Shown in pieces: positions 52,535 to 62,344 of a DNA stretch of 64,000 nt; position 1 is the stretch's first letter, and each line of letters starts with the position of its first letter. The notes under the pieces were generated by a model, which made no database searches, was not told where the DNA came from, and saw nothing but the letters and a program-made list of their open reading frames with translations. Made by a program: the position numbers and the translations under genes. This stretch comes from Gammaproteobacteria bacterium (GTDB lineage: Bacteria > Pseudomonadota > Gammaproteobacteria > Pseudomonadales > Halieaceae): NCBI GenBank assembly GCA_030427085.1, contig JAUHXH010000002.1:806001-870000 (forward strand). Reading direction: 5' to 3'.

Positions 52535-52732
52535 ATGAAAGCACTTTCGATAGCCGCACTGGCACTGGTCGCCGCGCTGGGTTTGAGCGCCTGCGGTAGT
52601 AGCACTACCGTGGAATCTACCGCCACCCAGGGGCAGGAATTGATCGATTTGCAGGCCGCCTACGACAAGGGCGTGATCGATAAAAAAGAGTACGAGCGGG
52701 CCAAAAAACGCATCCTTGATCGCCGCCACTAA
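52535..52732 (+). CDS. Small SHOCT-domain lipoprotein
   Basis: 65 residues. Lipoprotein signal peptide with lipobox LSAC (Cys20). The C-terminal ~28 residues (LIDLQAAYDKGVIDKKEYERAKKRIL) are a SHOCT module, a short helical oligomerisation motif. No function can be assigned. It shares orientation with the second P-II gene and is convergent with the HAD gene. Confidence 0.85.
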   Translation: MKALSIAALALVAALGLSACGSSTTVESTATQGQELIDLQAAYDKGVIDKKEYERAKKRILDRRH

Positions 52733-52744
52733 GGGCGGTTATCG

Positions 52745-53452
52745 CTAGCGATTGAGGCTGGCGAGAGCGGCTGGGAGTTCACGTAGATTAGTGATCTCCC
52801 GATCGGCGCGCGTCATCTCGGCTGGCCAGTCCTGGTTGCGGCCATTCATCCAGATACTGCGTAAACCCGCGCGTTGTGCGCCCAGCACATCGTGTTCCGG
52901 ATTGTCGCCAACGTGTGCGATATTTTCAGCGGATACCCCCGCGGTTTGCACCGCCGCCTCAAACATATCCGGGGCCGGTTTACTGGCATTCAGGTCTTCC
53001 GCCAGGAAGGCAAAATCAAAATATTCTCCCGCATCGGTTTTGTAGATATCGGCGTTGCCATTGGTGAGGGCGCCCAGGCGATAGTCGTTCGCCAGTGCTT
53101 CCAATACCTCGAGTGCCTCGGCGTATAACTCTACCTGTTGGCGTTCCGCCAGGAATTCGGCGAAGGCCGCAGTGGCGCCCTGCCAGGATTCCCGTTCACC
53201 GTAGCCGGCACGGCGCTGCAGTTCGTAGAGTACTTGTTGGCGGAAGTTGGATACGTGGTGGTGGAGTGCAGGATGGCGGTGCCACACGTTCTGGCGGAAG
53301 TCCCACAAGGCCTCGCGGTCCATGCCGTCAAGGCAGCCGGGGCGGTGTGTGTCCAGCCAGGTACGCTGGGCGGCCTCGGCACGGAGTAGGGCAGGCTCCA
53401 CATCCCACAGGGTATTGTCGAGGTCGAAGGTGATAACGGAGATAGCCTTCAT
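52745..53452 (-). CDS. HAD family hydrolase (YigB-like)
   Basis: 235-residue HAD hydrolase. Motif I ITFDLDNTLWD, motif II GALTNGNAD, Lys in NASKPAPDMFEAA, motif IV HVGDNPEHDVLGAQRAG. E. coli YigB, encoded next to xerC, is an FMN/sugar phosphatase, and the same linkage is seen here (overlapping xerC by 4 bp). Last gene of the lptM-lysA-dapF-DUF484-xerC-HAD run. Confidence 0.9.
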   Translation of the reverse strand: MKAISVITFDLDNTLWDVEPALLRAEAAQRTWLDTHRPGCLDGMDREALWDFRQNVWHRHPALHHHVSNFRQQVLYELQRRAGYGERESWQGATAAFAEFLAERQQVELYAEALEVLEALANDYRLGALTNGNADIYKTDAGEYFDFAFLAEDLNASKPAPDMFEAAVQTAGVSAENIAHVGDNPEHDVLGAQRAGLRSIWMNGRNQDWPAEMTRADREITNLRELPAALASLNR

Positions 53453-54372
53453 TTGCCCTTGTCATCCTTTCGCTTGCGCGCTCGAGGGTGGGCCTGATCG
53501 TAGACTTTGGCCAGGTGTTGAAAGTCCAGGTGGGTGTAGACCTGGGTGGTGGCGATGTTGGCGTGGCCAAGCAATTCCTGCACTGCGCGCAAATCGCCGC
53601 TGGACTCAAGCACGTGGGTGGCGAAGGAGTGTCGCAGCATATGGGGGTGCACGTTCTGGTACATGCCAGCCCGCTGGGCCTGTAGTTTTAGTCGGGCCTG
53701 TACATTGCGGACGCTGATTCGCTTGCCTTGCTGGCTGGTGAACAGGGGCTGTCCGCCGGTGTCTTCGATAGCTGGAAAGCGTAGTGTCAGCCAGTTGTGC
53801 ACTGCGTCGCGGGCCTTGCTGCCCACGGGGACGGTGCGTGTTTTCGCGCCTTTACCGGTGACGGTAACCAGCCCTTCGCGAAGATCCAGGTCATTGATGT
53901 TGACCGCAACCAATTCGGACAGGCGCAGCCCGGAGGAATAAAACAGTTCGGCCATGGCCTGGTCGCGCGCCTGCACCGGATCTTCGGGGTCGAATTGCAG
54001 GAAGCGGTCCATCTGGTCGGTATCGAGCGCTTTCGGCAGCGGGCGGGGGCGTCGCGGCGCCTGGATGCCCGCGGCGGGATTGTGATCCTGACCGTGCTCC
54101 CGATTCAGCCAGTTGAACAGGGAGCGAGCGGCGGACAGGGCGCGTTGGATGGTGCTGCCGGCGAGGCCTTTGCGGTGCATTTGCGCAGCCCACTGACGGA
54201 TATCGTCGCTGAGCACTTCGTCGGGTGACTGTCGCCCGCGAGCACTGCAGCAATCCAGCAGGGACTCGAGGTCTCTGCGGTAATTACTGACGGTGTGGGG
54301 GGAGTAGTGCCTGACCTGCGCCAGGTACTGGAGGAACTGGGCAACGCTGTACTGCAGCGTGCTGTCAGTCAT
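53449..54372 (-). CDS. xerC: Tyrosine recombinase XerC
   Basis: 307 residues, the housekeeping recombinase resolving chromosome dimers at dif with XerD. N-terminal SAM-like domain (to about 110), then catalytic Arg in SSGLRLSEL (near 148), Lys in VTGKGAKTRTVP, HMLRHSFATH (near 244), GHANIATTQVYTHLD with nucleophile Tyr near 278. The dapF-DUF484-xerC context marks it as chromosomal XerC rather than a phage or integron integrase. Confidence 0.94.
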   Translation of the reverse strand: MTDSTLQYSVAQFLQYLAQVRHYSPHTVSNYRRDLESLLDCCSARGRQSPDEVLSDDIRQWAAQMHRKGLAGSTIQRALSAARSLFNWLNREHGQDHNPAAGIQAPRRPRPLPKALDTDQMDRFLQFDPEDPVQARDQAMAELFYSSGLRLSELVAVNINDLDLREGLVTVTGKGAKTRTVPVGSKARDAVHNWLTLRFPAIEDTGGQPLFTSQQGKRISVRNVQARLKLQAQRAGMYQNVHPHMLRHSFATHVLESSGDLRAVQELLGHANIATTQVYTHLDFQHLAKVYDQAHPRARKRKDDKGK

Positions 54373-54374
54373 GG

Positions 54375-55073
54375 TTAGGCGCGGGACAGGCGGGGTACCA
54401 GGCGTTGCAGGACTTCGCCGATATGCCCCAGGAACAGGGTTCCCATAGCGCTGCTGTAGCGCTGGGGGTCGTCAGCGCCGACGGCGATCAGCCCCATATC
54501 GCCATTCCGACCCAGTGTGACCAACGCCGCTGAGCCGACCTCGCCCGAATCGGGGAATAGGTAGTTGAGCTCTTCGGCACGCAGCGGCCCGCAGATATCT
54601 TTGCCGCCTTTCAGCAGGCCACCAATTTCGATGCGTGCTTTGTCCAGCGACTCAAAGCGGCAACCGTTGGCAGAATCTGCGCGTTCGCCAAACAGGATGA
54701 AGGCGGCGTAGTCCACGCCGAAGCTCTCTTTCATGCTGTGATGGAAAGCGGTGCTGAGGGCGCCCAGGTCGTTGGCGTCCAGCAGGGCGAGTAACAGCTC
54801 GCGCGTTTTTTCGTAGAGCTGTTCGTTTTCGCGGGCGTTGGCGGTGAGGCTGTTGAGGCGACGGCGCATCTCGATATTGCGTTCGCGCAACACCGACACC
54901 TGCTTCTCCACCAGTGACACGGCCGAACCGGAGGCGTGGGAAACGTGGAGGTGGTCGAGCATGTCGGGATGGCGCTGGAGGAAGTCGCTGTGGGTTTTGA
55001 GGTAGTCGCGTACTGCTTCCTCACTGAGCGTTTCGCTGTTGGCCGCAAGGGCGTTAGAGTCCTTACTCGACAT
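54375..55073 (-). CDS. DUF484 family protein
   Basis: 232 residues. N-terminal helical segment with VRDYLKTHSDFLQRHPDMLDHLHV, a coiled coil (about 55-90) and a GAF-like domain (about 95-220). The exact function is unknown; the gene is conserved between dapF and xerC in gammaproteobacteria. Two bases separate it from xerC. Confidence 0.92.
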   Translation of the reverse strand: MSSKDSNALAANSETLSEEAVRDYLKTHSDFLQRHPDMLDHLHVSHASGSAVSLVEKQVSVLRERNIEMRRRLNSLTANARENEQLYEKTRELLLALLDANDLGALSTAFHHSMKESFGVDYAAFILFGERADSANGCRFESLDKARIEIGGLLKGGKDICGPLRAEELNYLFPDSGEVGSAALVTLGRNGDMGLIAVGADDPQRYSSAMGTLFLGHIGEVLQRLVPRLSRA

Positions 55074-55108
55074 GGTCTGCTTGTCTCCCTTGGGCGCTCG
55101 CGGCGTCC

Positions 55109-55939
55109 CTATAGTTTTATGTTGCCTTCGTAGACCTGGGTTGTGGGCCCGGTCATCACAACCTGTTCCCCTTCACCGGCCCAGGCCACCTCCAGCATAC
55201 CGCCGGGCAGGTGTACTGTCACGGCCCGGGCGAGCCAGCCCGCTTCGATGCCGTGAACCACGGCCGCGCAGGCACCGCTGCCGCAGGCCAGGGTTTCGCC
55301 AACGCCCCGTTCGAATACGCGCAGGCGTATCTCGCGTTCGGACACCACTTCCATGAAGCCAACATTCACCCGGCTGGGAAACCCGGGGTGGGATTCAAGC
55401 GCCGGCCCCAGTGTTTCCAGGTCGCAGTGCTGCACATCATCCACCCGCAGTACCGCATGAGGGTTGCCCATCGACACCGCGCCCAGGCTCAGTGTTTGCC
55501 CGGAAACATCCACGCTGTAATGTGTCTGGCGGCTGTCAGCCGTGAACGGAACCTCTGCCGGTTCAAGCTGCGGAACGCCCATCAGTACCTTCACGCGATC
55601 ATCGTCCTGTACGGTTAACTGCAACACGCCACCGAGGGTTTCCACGCGGATATCTTTTTGCGTGGTAAGCCGTTTCTCGCGCACGAAGCGAGCGAAACAG
55701 CGCGCACCGTTGCCGCAGTGTTCCACTTCTGAACCGTCGGCGTTGTAGATGCGATAACGGAAGTCGATATCGGGATCGCGGGGCGCCTCCACCACCAGTA
55801 CCTGATCGCAGCCCACGCCGGTGTGGCGATCCGCCAGATGGCGGATGTGACGGGGTCGCAGCTTGAAGCGCTGTGTCAGGAGGTCGAGCATGACAAAGTC
55901 ATTGCCGAGACCGTGCATTTTGGTGAAGCGTAGGAGCAT
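55109..55939 (-). CDS. dapF: Diaminopimelate epimerase DapF
   Basis: 276-residue cofactor-independent epimerase converting LL- to meso-diaminopimelate for lysine and peptidoglycan. Catalytic Cys pair in [13 protein letters not shown] and [13 protein letters not shown]; opening [13 protein letters not shown] is typical. Encoded between lysA and the DUF484 gene. Confidence 0.96.
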   Translation of the reverse strand: MLLRFTKMHGLGNDFVMLDLLTQRFKLRPRHIRHLADRHTGVGCDQVLVVEAPRDPDIDFRYRIYNADGSEVEHCGNGARCFARFVREKRLTTQKDIRVETLGGVLQLTVQDDDRVKVLMGVPQLEPAEVPFTADSRQTHYSVDVSGQTLSLGAVSMGNPHAVLRVDDVQHCDLETLGPALESHPGFPSRVNVGFMEVVSEREIRLRVFERGVGETLACGSGACAAVVHGIEAGWLARAVTVHLPGGMLEVAWAGEGEQVVMTGPTTQVYEGNIKL

Positions 55940-55961
55940 GCAGTCGCCGCCAGGGCCGTGC

Positions 55962-57215
55962 CTAGGGGCGCGGCAGGGTTTGTTCTGAGCGCATCATATC
56001 AGCAATTGTTTCACGCGCCCGAACCTCGTGGGCCTCGGCACCGTCCACCATCACTTCCGCCGCACGGGGGCGGGTGTTGTAGTTGGAGCTCATGGTAAAG
56101 CCATAGGCGCCAGCGCCTTTCACCGCTAGCAGGTCGCCCGCGGCGAGGGTCAGTTCGCGTTCCTTGCCCAGGAAATCGGCGGTCTCACACACCGGGCCTA
56201 CAATGTCGTAGCAGCCGGGCTGACCATCGCCAGTGCTATTAACCGGGACGATGTCCTGCCAGGCCTGATACAGCGCGGGGCGCAGCATGTCGTTCATGCC
56301 GGCGTCGACCAGGGCGAAGTCACGCTCCTCGCCTTTTTTCAGGTATTCCACTTTGGTCACCATGATGCCGGCGTTCGCGGCAATGGCGCGGCCGGGTTCG
56401 AATACCAGCTGCAAGGGACGATCACCAATGGCACCGCGCACTGCGGCCATGTAGTCGGTTACGGAGGGCGGGGTCTCGTCGCGGTAGCAAACCCCCAGGC
56501 CGCCGCCCACATCCAGGTGGCTGAGGTGAATGCCTTCCTCGGCCAGGGTGTCCACCAGCGCCAGTAAGCGCTTCAGAGCGTCTACGAAGGGTGCGATTTC
56601 GGTAAGCTGGGAGCCGATGTGGCAATCCATGCCCTTCACGGCGATGTTGGGTAGCTCGGCGGCGCGGCGGTAGACGGCCATGGCCTGGTCGCGGCCAATA
56701 CCGAATTTGTTCTGGCGCAGCCCGGTGGAGATGTAGGGGTGGGTGCCCGCGTCCACATCCGGATTAACCCGCAACGACACCGGCGCTTGCACGCCCATGT
56801 CGGCCGCCACGCTCTGCAGCGCTTCCAACTCGGCGGCGGATTCCACGTTGAAGCAGTAAATACCCAGTTCGAGCGCCCGGCGCATTTCCGCTGCTGACTT
56901 GGCCACGCCGGAAAACACCGTGCGCGCGGGATCGCCGCCTGCGGCCACCACGCGTTCCAGTTCGCCTACCGACACAATGTCGAAGCCCGCGCCCATGTCG
57001 GCCAGTACGCCAAGAACGGCCAGGTTGGAATTGGCTTTCACCGCGTAGCAAATCAGGTGGTCGCCGTCTGCGAGCGGATCGGCGTAAGCGCGGTAGTGCC
57101 GTTCCAGGGTCTGGCGGGAGTAAACGTAGAGGGGCGTGCCAAAGCGCGCCGCGAGGTCAGCAACGCTCACCTGCTCGGCGAAGAGCTGGTCGCCCTGGTA
57201 AGAGAAATAATCCAT
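55962..57215 (-). CDS. lysA: Diaminopimelate decarboxylase LysA
   Basis: 417-residue PLP enzyme making lysine from meso-diaminopimelate. PLP Lys in [12 protein letters not shown] (near 59), [24 protein letters not shown] and the dimer-interface Cys motif [11 protein letters not shown]. Normal length. Located 14 bp downstream of the small lipoprotein gene and upstream of dapF. Confidence 0.96.
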   Translation of the reverse strand: MDYFSYQGDQLFAEQVSVADLAARFGTPLYVYSRQTLERHYRAYADPLADGDHLICYAVKANSNLAVLGVLADMGAGFDIVSVGELERVVAAGGDPARTVFSGVAKSAAEMRRALELGIYCFNVESAAELEALQSVAADMGVQAPVSLRVNPDVDAGTHPYISTGLRQNKFGIGRDQAMAVYRRAAELPNIAVKGMDCHIGSQLTEIAPFVDALKRLLALVDTLAEEGIHLSHLDVGGGLGVCYRDETPPSVTDYMAAVRGAIGDRPLQLVFEPGRAIAANAGIMVTKVEYLKKGEERDFALVDAGMNDMLRPALYQAWQDIVPVNSTGDGQPGCYDIVGPVCETADFLGKERELTLAAGDLLAVKGAGAYGFTMSSNYNTRPRAAEVMVDGAEAHEVRARETIADMMRSEQTLPRP

Positions 57216-57229
57216 GGGAACTGACTGCC

Positions 57230-57391
57230 TTAACTGATATCCACGTGTTCTTCCTGCGCTTCCTCTTCTTCATAGCTGGGCGCAGGCGGTTGAGTTTCGC
57301 CGGGGTGGTAGAGGGGGCCGGTCTGGCCGCAGGCGCAAAGAGCAATGGCGCACACCAGCCCCAACAGCAGGCGATTGGGCAGGCTGGGCAT
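57230..57391 (-). CDS. lptM: LptM/YifL-like small lipoprotein
   Basis: 53-residue lipoprotein read from the ATG at 57391. Hydrophobic signal LLLGLVCAIALCAC with lipobox LCAC is followed by the family hallmark GQTGPLYHPGE and an acidic tail (YEEEEAQEEHVD). LptM assists oxidative maturation of the LPS transporter LptD. Position just before lysA is conserved in Pseudomonas-like genomes. The start codon shares its first base with the last base of the argH stop. Confidence 0.85.
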   Translation of the reverse strand: MPSLPNRLLLGLVCAIALCACGQTGPLYHPGETQPPAPSYEEEEAQEEHVDIS

Positions 57392-58788
57392 TAGCGTGCG
57401 TCCACTCGTGCCGCCGCGCGCTGGGCGGCTGCGGCAACCTGTGCCGGGGCTGTGCCGCCGAGGTGATCCCGGGCGGCAATGGAGCCCTCCAGCGTTAGCA
57501 CATCAAACACATCGGCTTCGATGGTGGTGCTGAACTGCTGCAGGGTGGCGAGATCCATTTCCGCCAGGTCCAGGCCTTCTGCCACACCGTGGGCCACGGC
57601 TTTGCCGACCACTTCGTGGGCGTCGCGGAAGGGCATGCCCCGGCGTACCAGGTAGTCGGCCAGATCTGTCGCGGTGGAGAAACCACGCAGGGCGGCCTCG
57701 CGCATGATGTCCTTGCGGGGGCGAATGGCCGGCAGCATATCGGCGAAGGCGCGCAGGGAATCCAGCACCGTGTCGAGGGTGTCGAACAGGGGCTCTTTGT
57801 CTTCCTGGTTGTCCTTGTTGTAGGCCAGCGGCTGACTCTTCATCAGGGTCAGCAGTGAGACCAGGTGGCCATTGACGCGGCCCGTTTTGCCGCGCACCAG
57901 CTCGGGTACGTCAGGGTTTTTCTTCTGCGGCATGATGGATGAGCCGGTGCAGAAGCGATCGGGTAGCTCGATGAAGTTGAACTGGGCGGAGGTCCACAGC
58001 ACCAGTTCCTCGGAGATCCGGGACAGGTGTGTCATCAACAAAGCAGCGAAGCTGACAAATTCGATACCGAAGTCGCGATCGGAAACGGAGTCGAGGGAGT
58101 TTTCGGTGGGACGATCAAAGCCCAATTCGTTCGCCGTCTGTACGCGATCGATGGGGAAGGTGGTGCCGGCCAGCGCCGCAGCGCCCAGCGGGCACTGATT
58201 CAGGCGTGTGCGGCAATCCTGCAGGCGACCGTAGTCGCGTTCCAGCATTTCGTTCCACGCCAGCAGGTGGTGGCCGAAGCTCACGGGCTGGGCGGTTTGC
58301 AAGTGAGTAAAGCCCGGCATGACGGTGTCGGTGTTGTCTGCCGCCAGCGCGATTACGCCCTGTTGCAGGCGGGTTAGTTCGGTCGCAGCACGGTCGATGC
58401 CGGCGCGCAGGTAGAGGCGAATATCGGTGGCTACCTGGTCGTTGCGCGAGCGGCCGGTGTGCAATTTTTTGCCGGTGCTGCCGATCAACTGCGTCAGCCG
58501 CGCCTCGATGTTCATGTGCACGTCTTCCAACTCGATAGACCACTGGAACTCACCGCTGGCGATTTCATCGGCCACCTGGGCCAGCCCGCGCTCGATGTCG
58601 GCCAGTTCCTCTGCGTTCAGCACGCCGGTGTTCGTCAGCATACGCGCATGGGCCAGGGAGCCCTGGATGTCCTGTGCCGCCATGCGCTGATCGAAATCCA
58701 CCGAGGCGGTGAAGCGCTGCACAAAGCTGTCGGTGCCTTCGCTGAAGCGGCCACCCCAGAGCTTGCTGGTGTCTTGTGTGTCACTCAT
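57391..58788 (-). CDS. argH: Argininosuccinate lyase ArgH
   Basis: 465-residue tetrameric lyase cleaving argininosuccinate to arginine and fumarate. Signature [15 protein letters not shown] (near 284-298), opening [15 protein letters not shown], and [18 protein letters not shown]. Divergent from the algZ-like gene, as in Pseudomonas. Confidence 0.96.
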   Translation of the reverse strand: MSDTQDTSKLWGGRFSEGTDSFVQRFTASVDFDQRMAAQDIQGSLAHARMLTNTGVLNAEELADIERGLAQVADEIASGEFQWSIELEDVHMNIEARLTQLIGSTGKKLHTGRSRNDQVATDIRLYLRAGIDRAATELTRLQQGVIALAADNTDTVMPGFTHLQTAQPVSFGHHLLAWNEMLERDYGRLQDCRTRLNQCPLGAAALAGTTFPIDRVQTANELGFDRPTENSLDSVSDRDFGIEFVSFAALLMTHLSRISEELVLWTSAQFNFIELPDRFCTGSSIMPQKKNPDVPELVRGKTGRVNGHLVSLLTLMKSQPLAYNKDNQEDKEPLFDTLDTVLDSLRAFADMLPAIRPRKDIMREAALRGFSTATDLADYLVRRGMPFRDAHEVVGKAVAHGVAEGLDLAEMDLATLQQFSTTIEADVFDVLTLEGSIAARDHLGGTAPAQVAAAAQRAAARVDAR

Positions 58789-58935
58789 TGTCGTCGTTCG
58801 TCTCGAGATTCAGCCCCGGATTGCCACTGTGTGTGGATTGCGCGGGCGCAACACCACCGTCGGACGCGGCGGCCCGGGACTTGTTCAGTTTAAGCAAGGA
58901 TGCAAGTATATCAGGATAATGATGGGGGAATCTCT

Positions 58936-59991
58936 TTGATCACGCAGCATCCTGCGGGGCCGGCCGGCGCAAGCGGGGAGTTTTTTATTCCCGACCTCTG
59001 TGCGCCGCGGCAGGTATTCATGATTGTCCTGCTGACGCAGCTGATTGTGCTGGTGTTTACACTGGCCAGTAGCTCGTTGCCGCATTTCAATTGGGAATTG
59101 CTCGCGCTTGCCTCCTTGCAGGTGCACTGGATTACGCTGCTGTCGGCTGCGGTGCTGTGCCTGTTACGCGGGTTCTTCTCACACTACAGCCTGGCCCTGG
59201 CCAGCCTGGGCTGCATGTTGGTGATTCTGGTCATCACCGGGTTTACCTCACTGGTGGCCGCCAACTGGTTACCCCGATACGGTGAACAGGGCGTTGGCTG
59301 GATTTTACGCAACCTGGTGGTAGCCACCGTTTGCGCGGGGATGGTGTTGCGCTATTTCTACCTGCGGCAGCAATTGCAGTTGCGTGAGCGGGCGGAAGCA
59401 ACCGCCCGGCTGGAGTCCCTGCGGGCGCGGATTCGCCCTCACTTCCTGTTCAACACCCTCAACAGTATTGCCAGCCTGATCGAAACCAGTCCCCAGCGCG
59501 CCGAGCGCGCGGTGGAGGATCTGTCGGAATTGTTCCGCGCCAGCCTGGCCGAAGGCCAGCGGCCCACCTCGGTTCACGACGAAGTGCATTTGTGCGAGCT
59601 CTATCTGGGTATCGAAAAATTGCGCCTGGGCGATCGCCTGCAGGTGGCTTGGCAGGTCTCCCCCACGGTACGGCAGCAATTCATGCCGAGCCTGTTGTTG
59701 CAGCCTCTGGTGGAAAACGCGATCTACCACGGCATCGCCCGATTGCCTGAGGGTGGTTGTGTCCGTATCAAGATAGAGGCCGAGGGCGGTGCGCTGTGTG
59801 TCACCTTGACCAACCCGGTGCCGACAGAGACTGGTAGTGCCTCCGGCCACCGCATGGCACTCGACAACATCCGCCAACGACTGGACACGTTGTTTGAAGG
59901 GCAGGCCTCGCTGGCAGCATTTCGCGATGACGGAGAATTCCGCGTGGTGCTGCAATATCCGTTGGCAGATAGCGGGAGTCAGCGAGTGTGA
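58936..59991 (+). CDS. algZ: AlgZ/FimS-like LytS-type sensor kinase
   Basis: About 352 residues. Four or five N-terminal membrane helices (to about 140), then the His_kinase (PF06580) domain with RIRPHFLFNTLNSIASLIE (His near 175) and LVENAIYHGIARLPEGG. In Pseudomonas AlgZ works with AlgR on alginate, twitching motility and virulence genes. TTG at 58936 has GGGGGA six bases upstream; an in-frame ATG at 58900 has no properly spaced site, but cannot be excluded. It overlaps the regulator gene by 4 bp. Confidence 0.88.
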   Translation: MITQHPAGPAGASGEFFIPDLCAPRQVFMIVLLTQLIVLVFTLASSSLPHFNWELLALASLQVHWITLLSAAVLCLLRGFFSHYSLALASLGCMLVILVITGFTSLVAANWLPRYGEQGVGWILRNLVVATVCAGMVLRYFYLRQQLQLRERAEATARLESLRARIRPHFLFNTLNSIASLIETSPQRAERAVEDLSELFRASLAEGQRPTSVHDEVHLCELYLGIEKLRLGDRLQVAWQVSPTVRQQFMPSLLLQPLVENAIYHGIARLPEGGCVRIKIEAEGGALCVTLTNPVPTETGSASGHRMALDNIRQRLDTLFEGQASLAAFRDDGEFRVVLQYPLADSGSQRV

Positions 59992-60713
59992 AGATCCTGG
60001 TGGTCGACGACGAATCACTGGCCCGCGATCGCCTGCAGCGTTTGTTGCGGCGCATCGTCCCGGAAGCGAATGTGCTGCAAGCCGCAGATGGCGAGAGCGC
60101 ATTATCGCTGACCAGGGATGAACGCCCGGAACTGCTCTTGCTGGATATTCGTATGCCGGGAATGGACGGTCTGGCAGTCGCCAGTCAGTTGCGGGCTATG
60201 GATCAACCCCCCGCGGTGGTGTTTTGCACCGCCTACGACGACTACGCGCTGGAAGCGCTGCGCCAACACGCCTCCGCCTATTTGCTCAAGCCGGTGCGCG
60301 AGCGAGACCTGCGTGAAGCGCTGGACAGTGCCGCGCGCCTGAATCGCGTGCAACTGGCGGCACTGGGCGATACTGGGCCGCGGCGGACGCATGTGAATAG
60401 CCAGGGGCACCGGGGCGTGGAGTCCCTTGCCGTGGCGGATGTGCGTTGTTTTCTGGCGGAGCAGAAATATGTCTGTGCGATTCATCCCGGTGGGGAGTTG
60501 TTGTTGCCTGACACGCTGAAAGAACTGGAACAGGAATTCGACAGCGAACTGGTGCGCGTGCATCGCAACGCGCTGGTAGCGCTCGCCCACGTGATCGGCC
60601 TGCGTCGCGACGACACGGGAGGTTGGTGTGTTGAACTGGCCGATGTCACCCAGCGGCCAGCGGTGAGCCGGCGGCATCTGGCGGAGGTTAAGCGGCGTTT
60701 GCAAAGGCGGTGA
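59988..60713 (+). CDS. algR: AlgR-like LytTR response regulator
   Basis: 241 residues. Receiver domain (1-120: VVDDESLARDRLQRLL, Asp in LLLDIRMPGMDG near 54, Lys in YLLKPVRE) and LytTR DNA-binding domain (about 140-240: VRCFLAEQKYVCAIHPGGELLL, FVRVHRNALV-type segment, VSRRHLAEVKRRL). GTG start overlapping algZ by 4 bp. The gene order argH//algZ-algR-hemC-hemD is the Pseudomonas arrangement, here interrupted by arsR-acr3. Confidence 0.92.
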   Translation: MKILVVDDESLARDRLQRLLRRIVPEANVLQAADGESALSLTRDERPELLLLDIRMPGMDGLAVASQLRAMDQPPAVVFCTAYDDYALEALRQHASAYLLKPVRERDLREALDSAARLNRVQLAALGDTGPRRTHVNSQGHRGVESLAVADVRCFLAEQKYVCAIHPGGELLLPDTLKELEQEFDSELVRVHRNALVALAHVIGLRRDDTGGWCVELADVTQRPAVSRRHLAEVKRRLQRR

Positions 60714-60768
60714 GTCCCGATCGGGAATTCGGGTTGTCAGGAGATAATATGTCCATTATTCTCGACAA

Positions 60769-61104
60769 ATGGAAATTAATAGCGCCACAAAAATGTTGGG
60801 GGCCCTTTCTCAGGAGACTCGGTTGGAGGCTTTTCGCCTCCTGGTTCGGGCCGGGCTAGAGGGGCTGCCGGCAGGTGATATCGCGCGGGCCTTGTCCGTG
60901 CCTCACAACACGCTGTCCTCGCATCTGTCGATATTGGTGAATGCCGGATTGGTGGCCTCCCAACGTGAGGGGCGCTCCATCATCTACAGCGTTAATTTCC
61001 AGGGCATGCGCAAATTGTTGGCTTACCTTGTGGAAGATTGCTGCCAGGGTAGTCCTGAAGTGTGCGCACCTGCGCTTGATAGTTTGCTGCCAGAATGTTG
61101 TTAG
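60769..61104 (+). CDS. arsR: ArsR family metalloregulator
   Basis: 111-residue winged-helix repressor (ALSQETRLEAFRLLVRAG, recognition helix PHNTLSSHLSILVNAGLV, wing REGRSIIYSV). It lacks the ELCVCDL arsenic site of classical ArsR; instead Cys91, Cys92 and Cys99 (with Cys110/111) sit at the C-terminus, close to the C-terminal site known in Acidithiobacillus ArsR. Upstream acr3 partner makes As(III) the likely inducer. It starts 55 bp after algR. Confidence 0.9.
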   Translation: MEINSATKMLGALSQETRLEAFRLLVRAGLEGLPAGDIARALSVPHNTLSSHLSILVNAGLVASQREGRSIIYSVNFQGMRKLLAYLVEDCCQGSPEVCAPALDSLLPECC

Positions 61105-61167
61105 CCAGGGTGTCAGCCCCTTCTTTTATCCCTATCAGGTTATCGAAAGTTGTCGAATGAGGCCGCT

Positions 61168-62220
61168 GTGAGCACTGTAGAAACTGCATCCACATCTTCT
61201 CCCCTTGGGCTGTTCGAGCGCTATTTGTCGTTGTGGGTTGCTCTGTGTATCGGCGCTGGCGTGGCCCTCGGGGCGATGATGCCGGGCGCCTTCCAGGTTG
61301 TGGCCGGGCTTGAGTACGCCAGTGTCAACCTGGTGGTAGCCGTGCTGATCTGGGTGATGATCTACCCGATGATGGTCAATGTGGATTTTGCCTCGTTGAA
61401 GGACGTGGGCAAGAAACCGAAGGGGCTGTGTATCACGCTGGTAGTGAACTGGCTGATCAAACCCTTCACCATGGCTGCCCTGGGGGTGTTGTTTTTCGAG
61501 TACCTATTCGCCGGGCTGGTGGACCCACAATCCGCGCGGGAATATATCGCGGGCATGATCCTGCTCGGTGTGGCGCCCTGTACCGCCATGGTATTTGTGT
61601 GGAGTCAGATGGTGCGTGGTGACGCCAACTACACGCTGGTTCAGGTGTCGATCAATGACGTGATCATGATCTTCGCTTTTGCGCCGATCGCGGCTCTGCT
61701 GCTGGGAGTAACGGACATTGTGGTGCCGTGGGAAACGCTGCTGCTTTCCGTGGTGTTGTACGTGTTGATTCCGCTGGGGGCGGGCTACCTGACCCGAAAG
61801 CGGCTCGATGCCAAAGGCGATCATGAGAAGATCGCATCGCTGACGGAAGGGATGAAGCCGTTCTCCGTCATCGGTCTGCTGGCAACGGTGGTGTTGCTGT
61901 TCGGCTTCCAGGCGGAAACCATCCTCACCAAGCCACTGGTCATCGGGCTTATCGCAATACCTCTGCTGATCCAGAGTTACGGCATGTTCCTGCTTGCCTT
62001 CGCCTGGGCCTATGTGTGGCGCGTCCCCTTTGACACTGCTGCCCCGGCGGCGTTGATCGGTACTTCCAACTTTTTCGAGTTGGCGGTAGCGGTGGCAATT
62101 AGTCTGTTCGGTTTACATTCAGGCGCGGCTCTGGCAACGGTGGTGGGGGTGCTGGTGGAAGTGCCGGTGATGTTGTCGCTGGTTGCTCTGGCCAACTATT
62201 TGCGGCCTCGATTTACCTGA
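61168..62220 (+). CDS. ACR3 family arsenite efflux transporter
   Basis: 350-residue, 10-helix permease exporting As(III). The conserved functional Cys is in [13 protein letters not shown] (near 137); other family segments are [28 protein letters not shown] and [20 protein letters not shown] at 61168 follows TGAGG; an in-frame TTG at 61150 is less likely. It lies 63 bp after arsR; no arsC, arsH or arsenate reductase gene follows. Confidence 0.92.
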   Translation: MSTVETASTSSPLGLFERYLSLWVALCIGAGVALGAMMPGAFQVVAGLEYASVNLVVAVLIWVMIYPMMVNVDFASLKDVGKKPKGLCITLVVNWLIKPFTMAALGVLFFEYLFAGLVDPQSAREYIAGMILLGVAPCTAMVFVWSQMVRGDANYTLVQVSINDVIMIFAFAPIAALLLGVTDIVVPWETLLLSVVLYVLIPLGAGYLTRKRLDAKGDHEKIASLTEGMKPFSVIGLLATVVLLFGFQAETILTKPLVIGLIAIPLLIQSYGMFLLAFAWAYVWRVPFDTAAPAALIGTSNFFELAVAVAISLFGLHSGAALATVVGVLVEVPVMLSLVALANYLRPRFT

Positions 62221-62239
62221 TCGTTTCTGCCAATCCTTC

Positions 62240-62259
62240 CGGGGCTATTGCAGGCCCCG
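62240..62259 (+). other. Hairpin after the arsenite transporter gene
   Basis: CGGGGC (62240-62245) and GCCCCG (62254-62259) form a stem 19 bp after the stop codon. No T-run follows, so any termination here would be weak or factor-dependent, and hemC may receive read-through from the ars genes. Confidence 0.4.
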
Positions 62260-62344
62260 TCACGGTCTGGCTTCGTTCGCCCGCCCGCCCCCTCGCTGGT
62301 ATCATTGGCGCCCCGAGAACAAACGCCTGATGCCGGCTTACGAT

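Noticed and set aside
53449-54372. Mobile-element integrase
   Set aside because: The tyrosine recombinase lies in the conserved dapF-DUF484-xerC-HAD context and is chromosomal XerC.
62240-62259. Rho-independent terminator after acr3
   Set aside because: The stem is present but no T-run follows.
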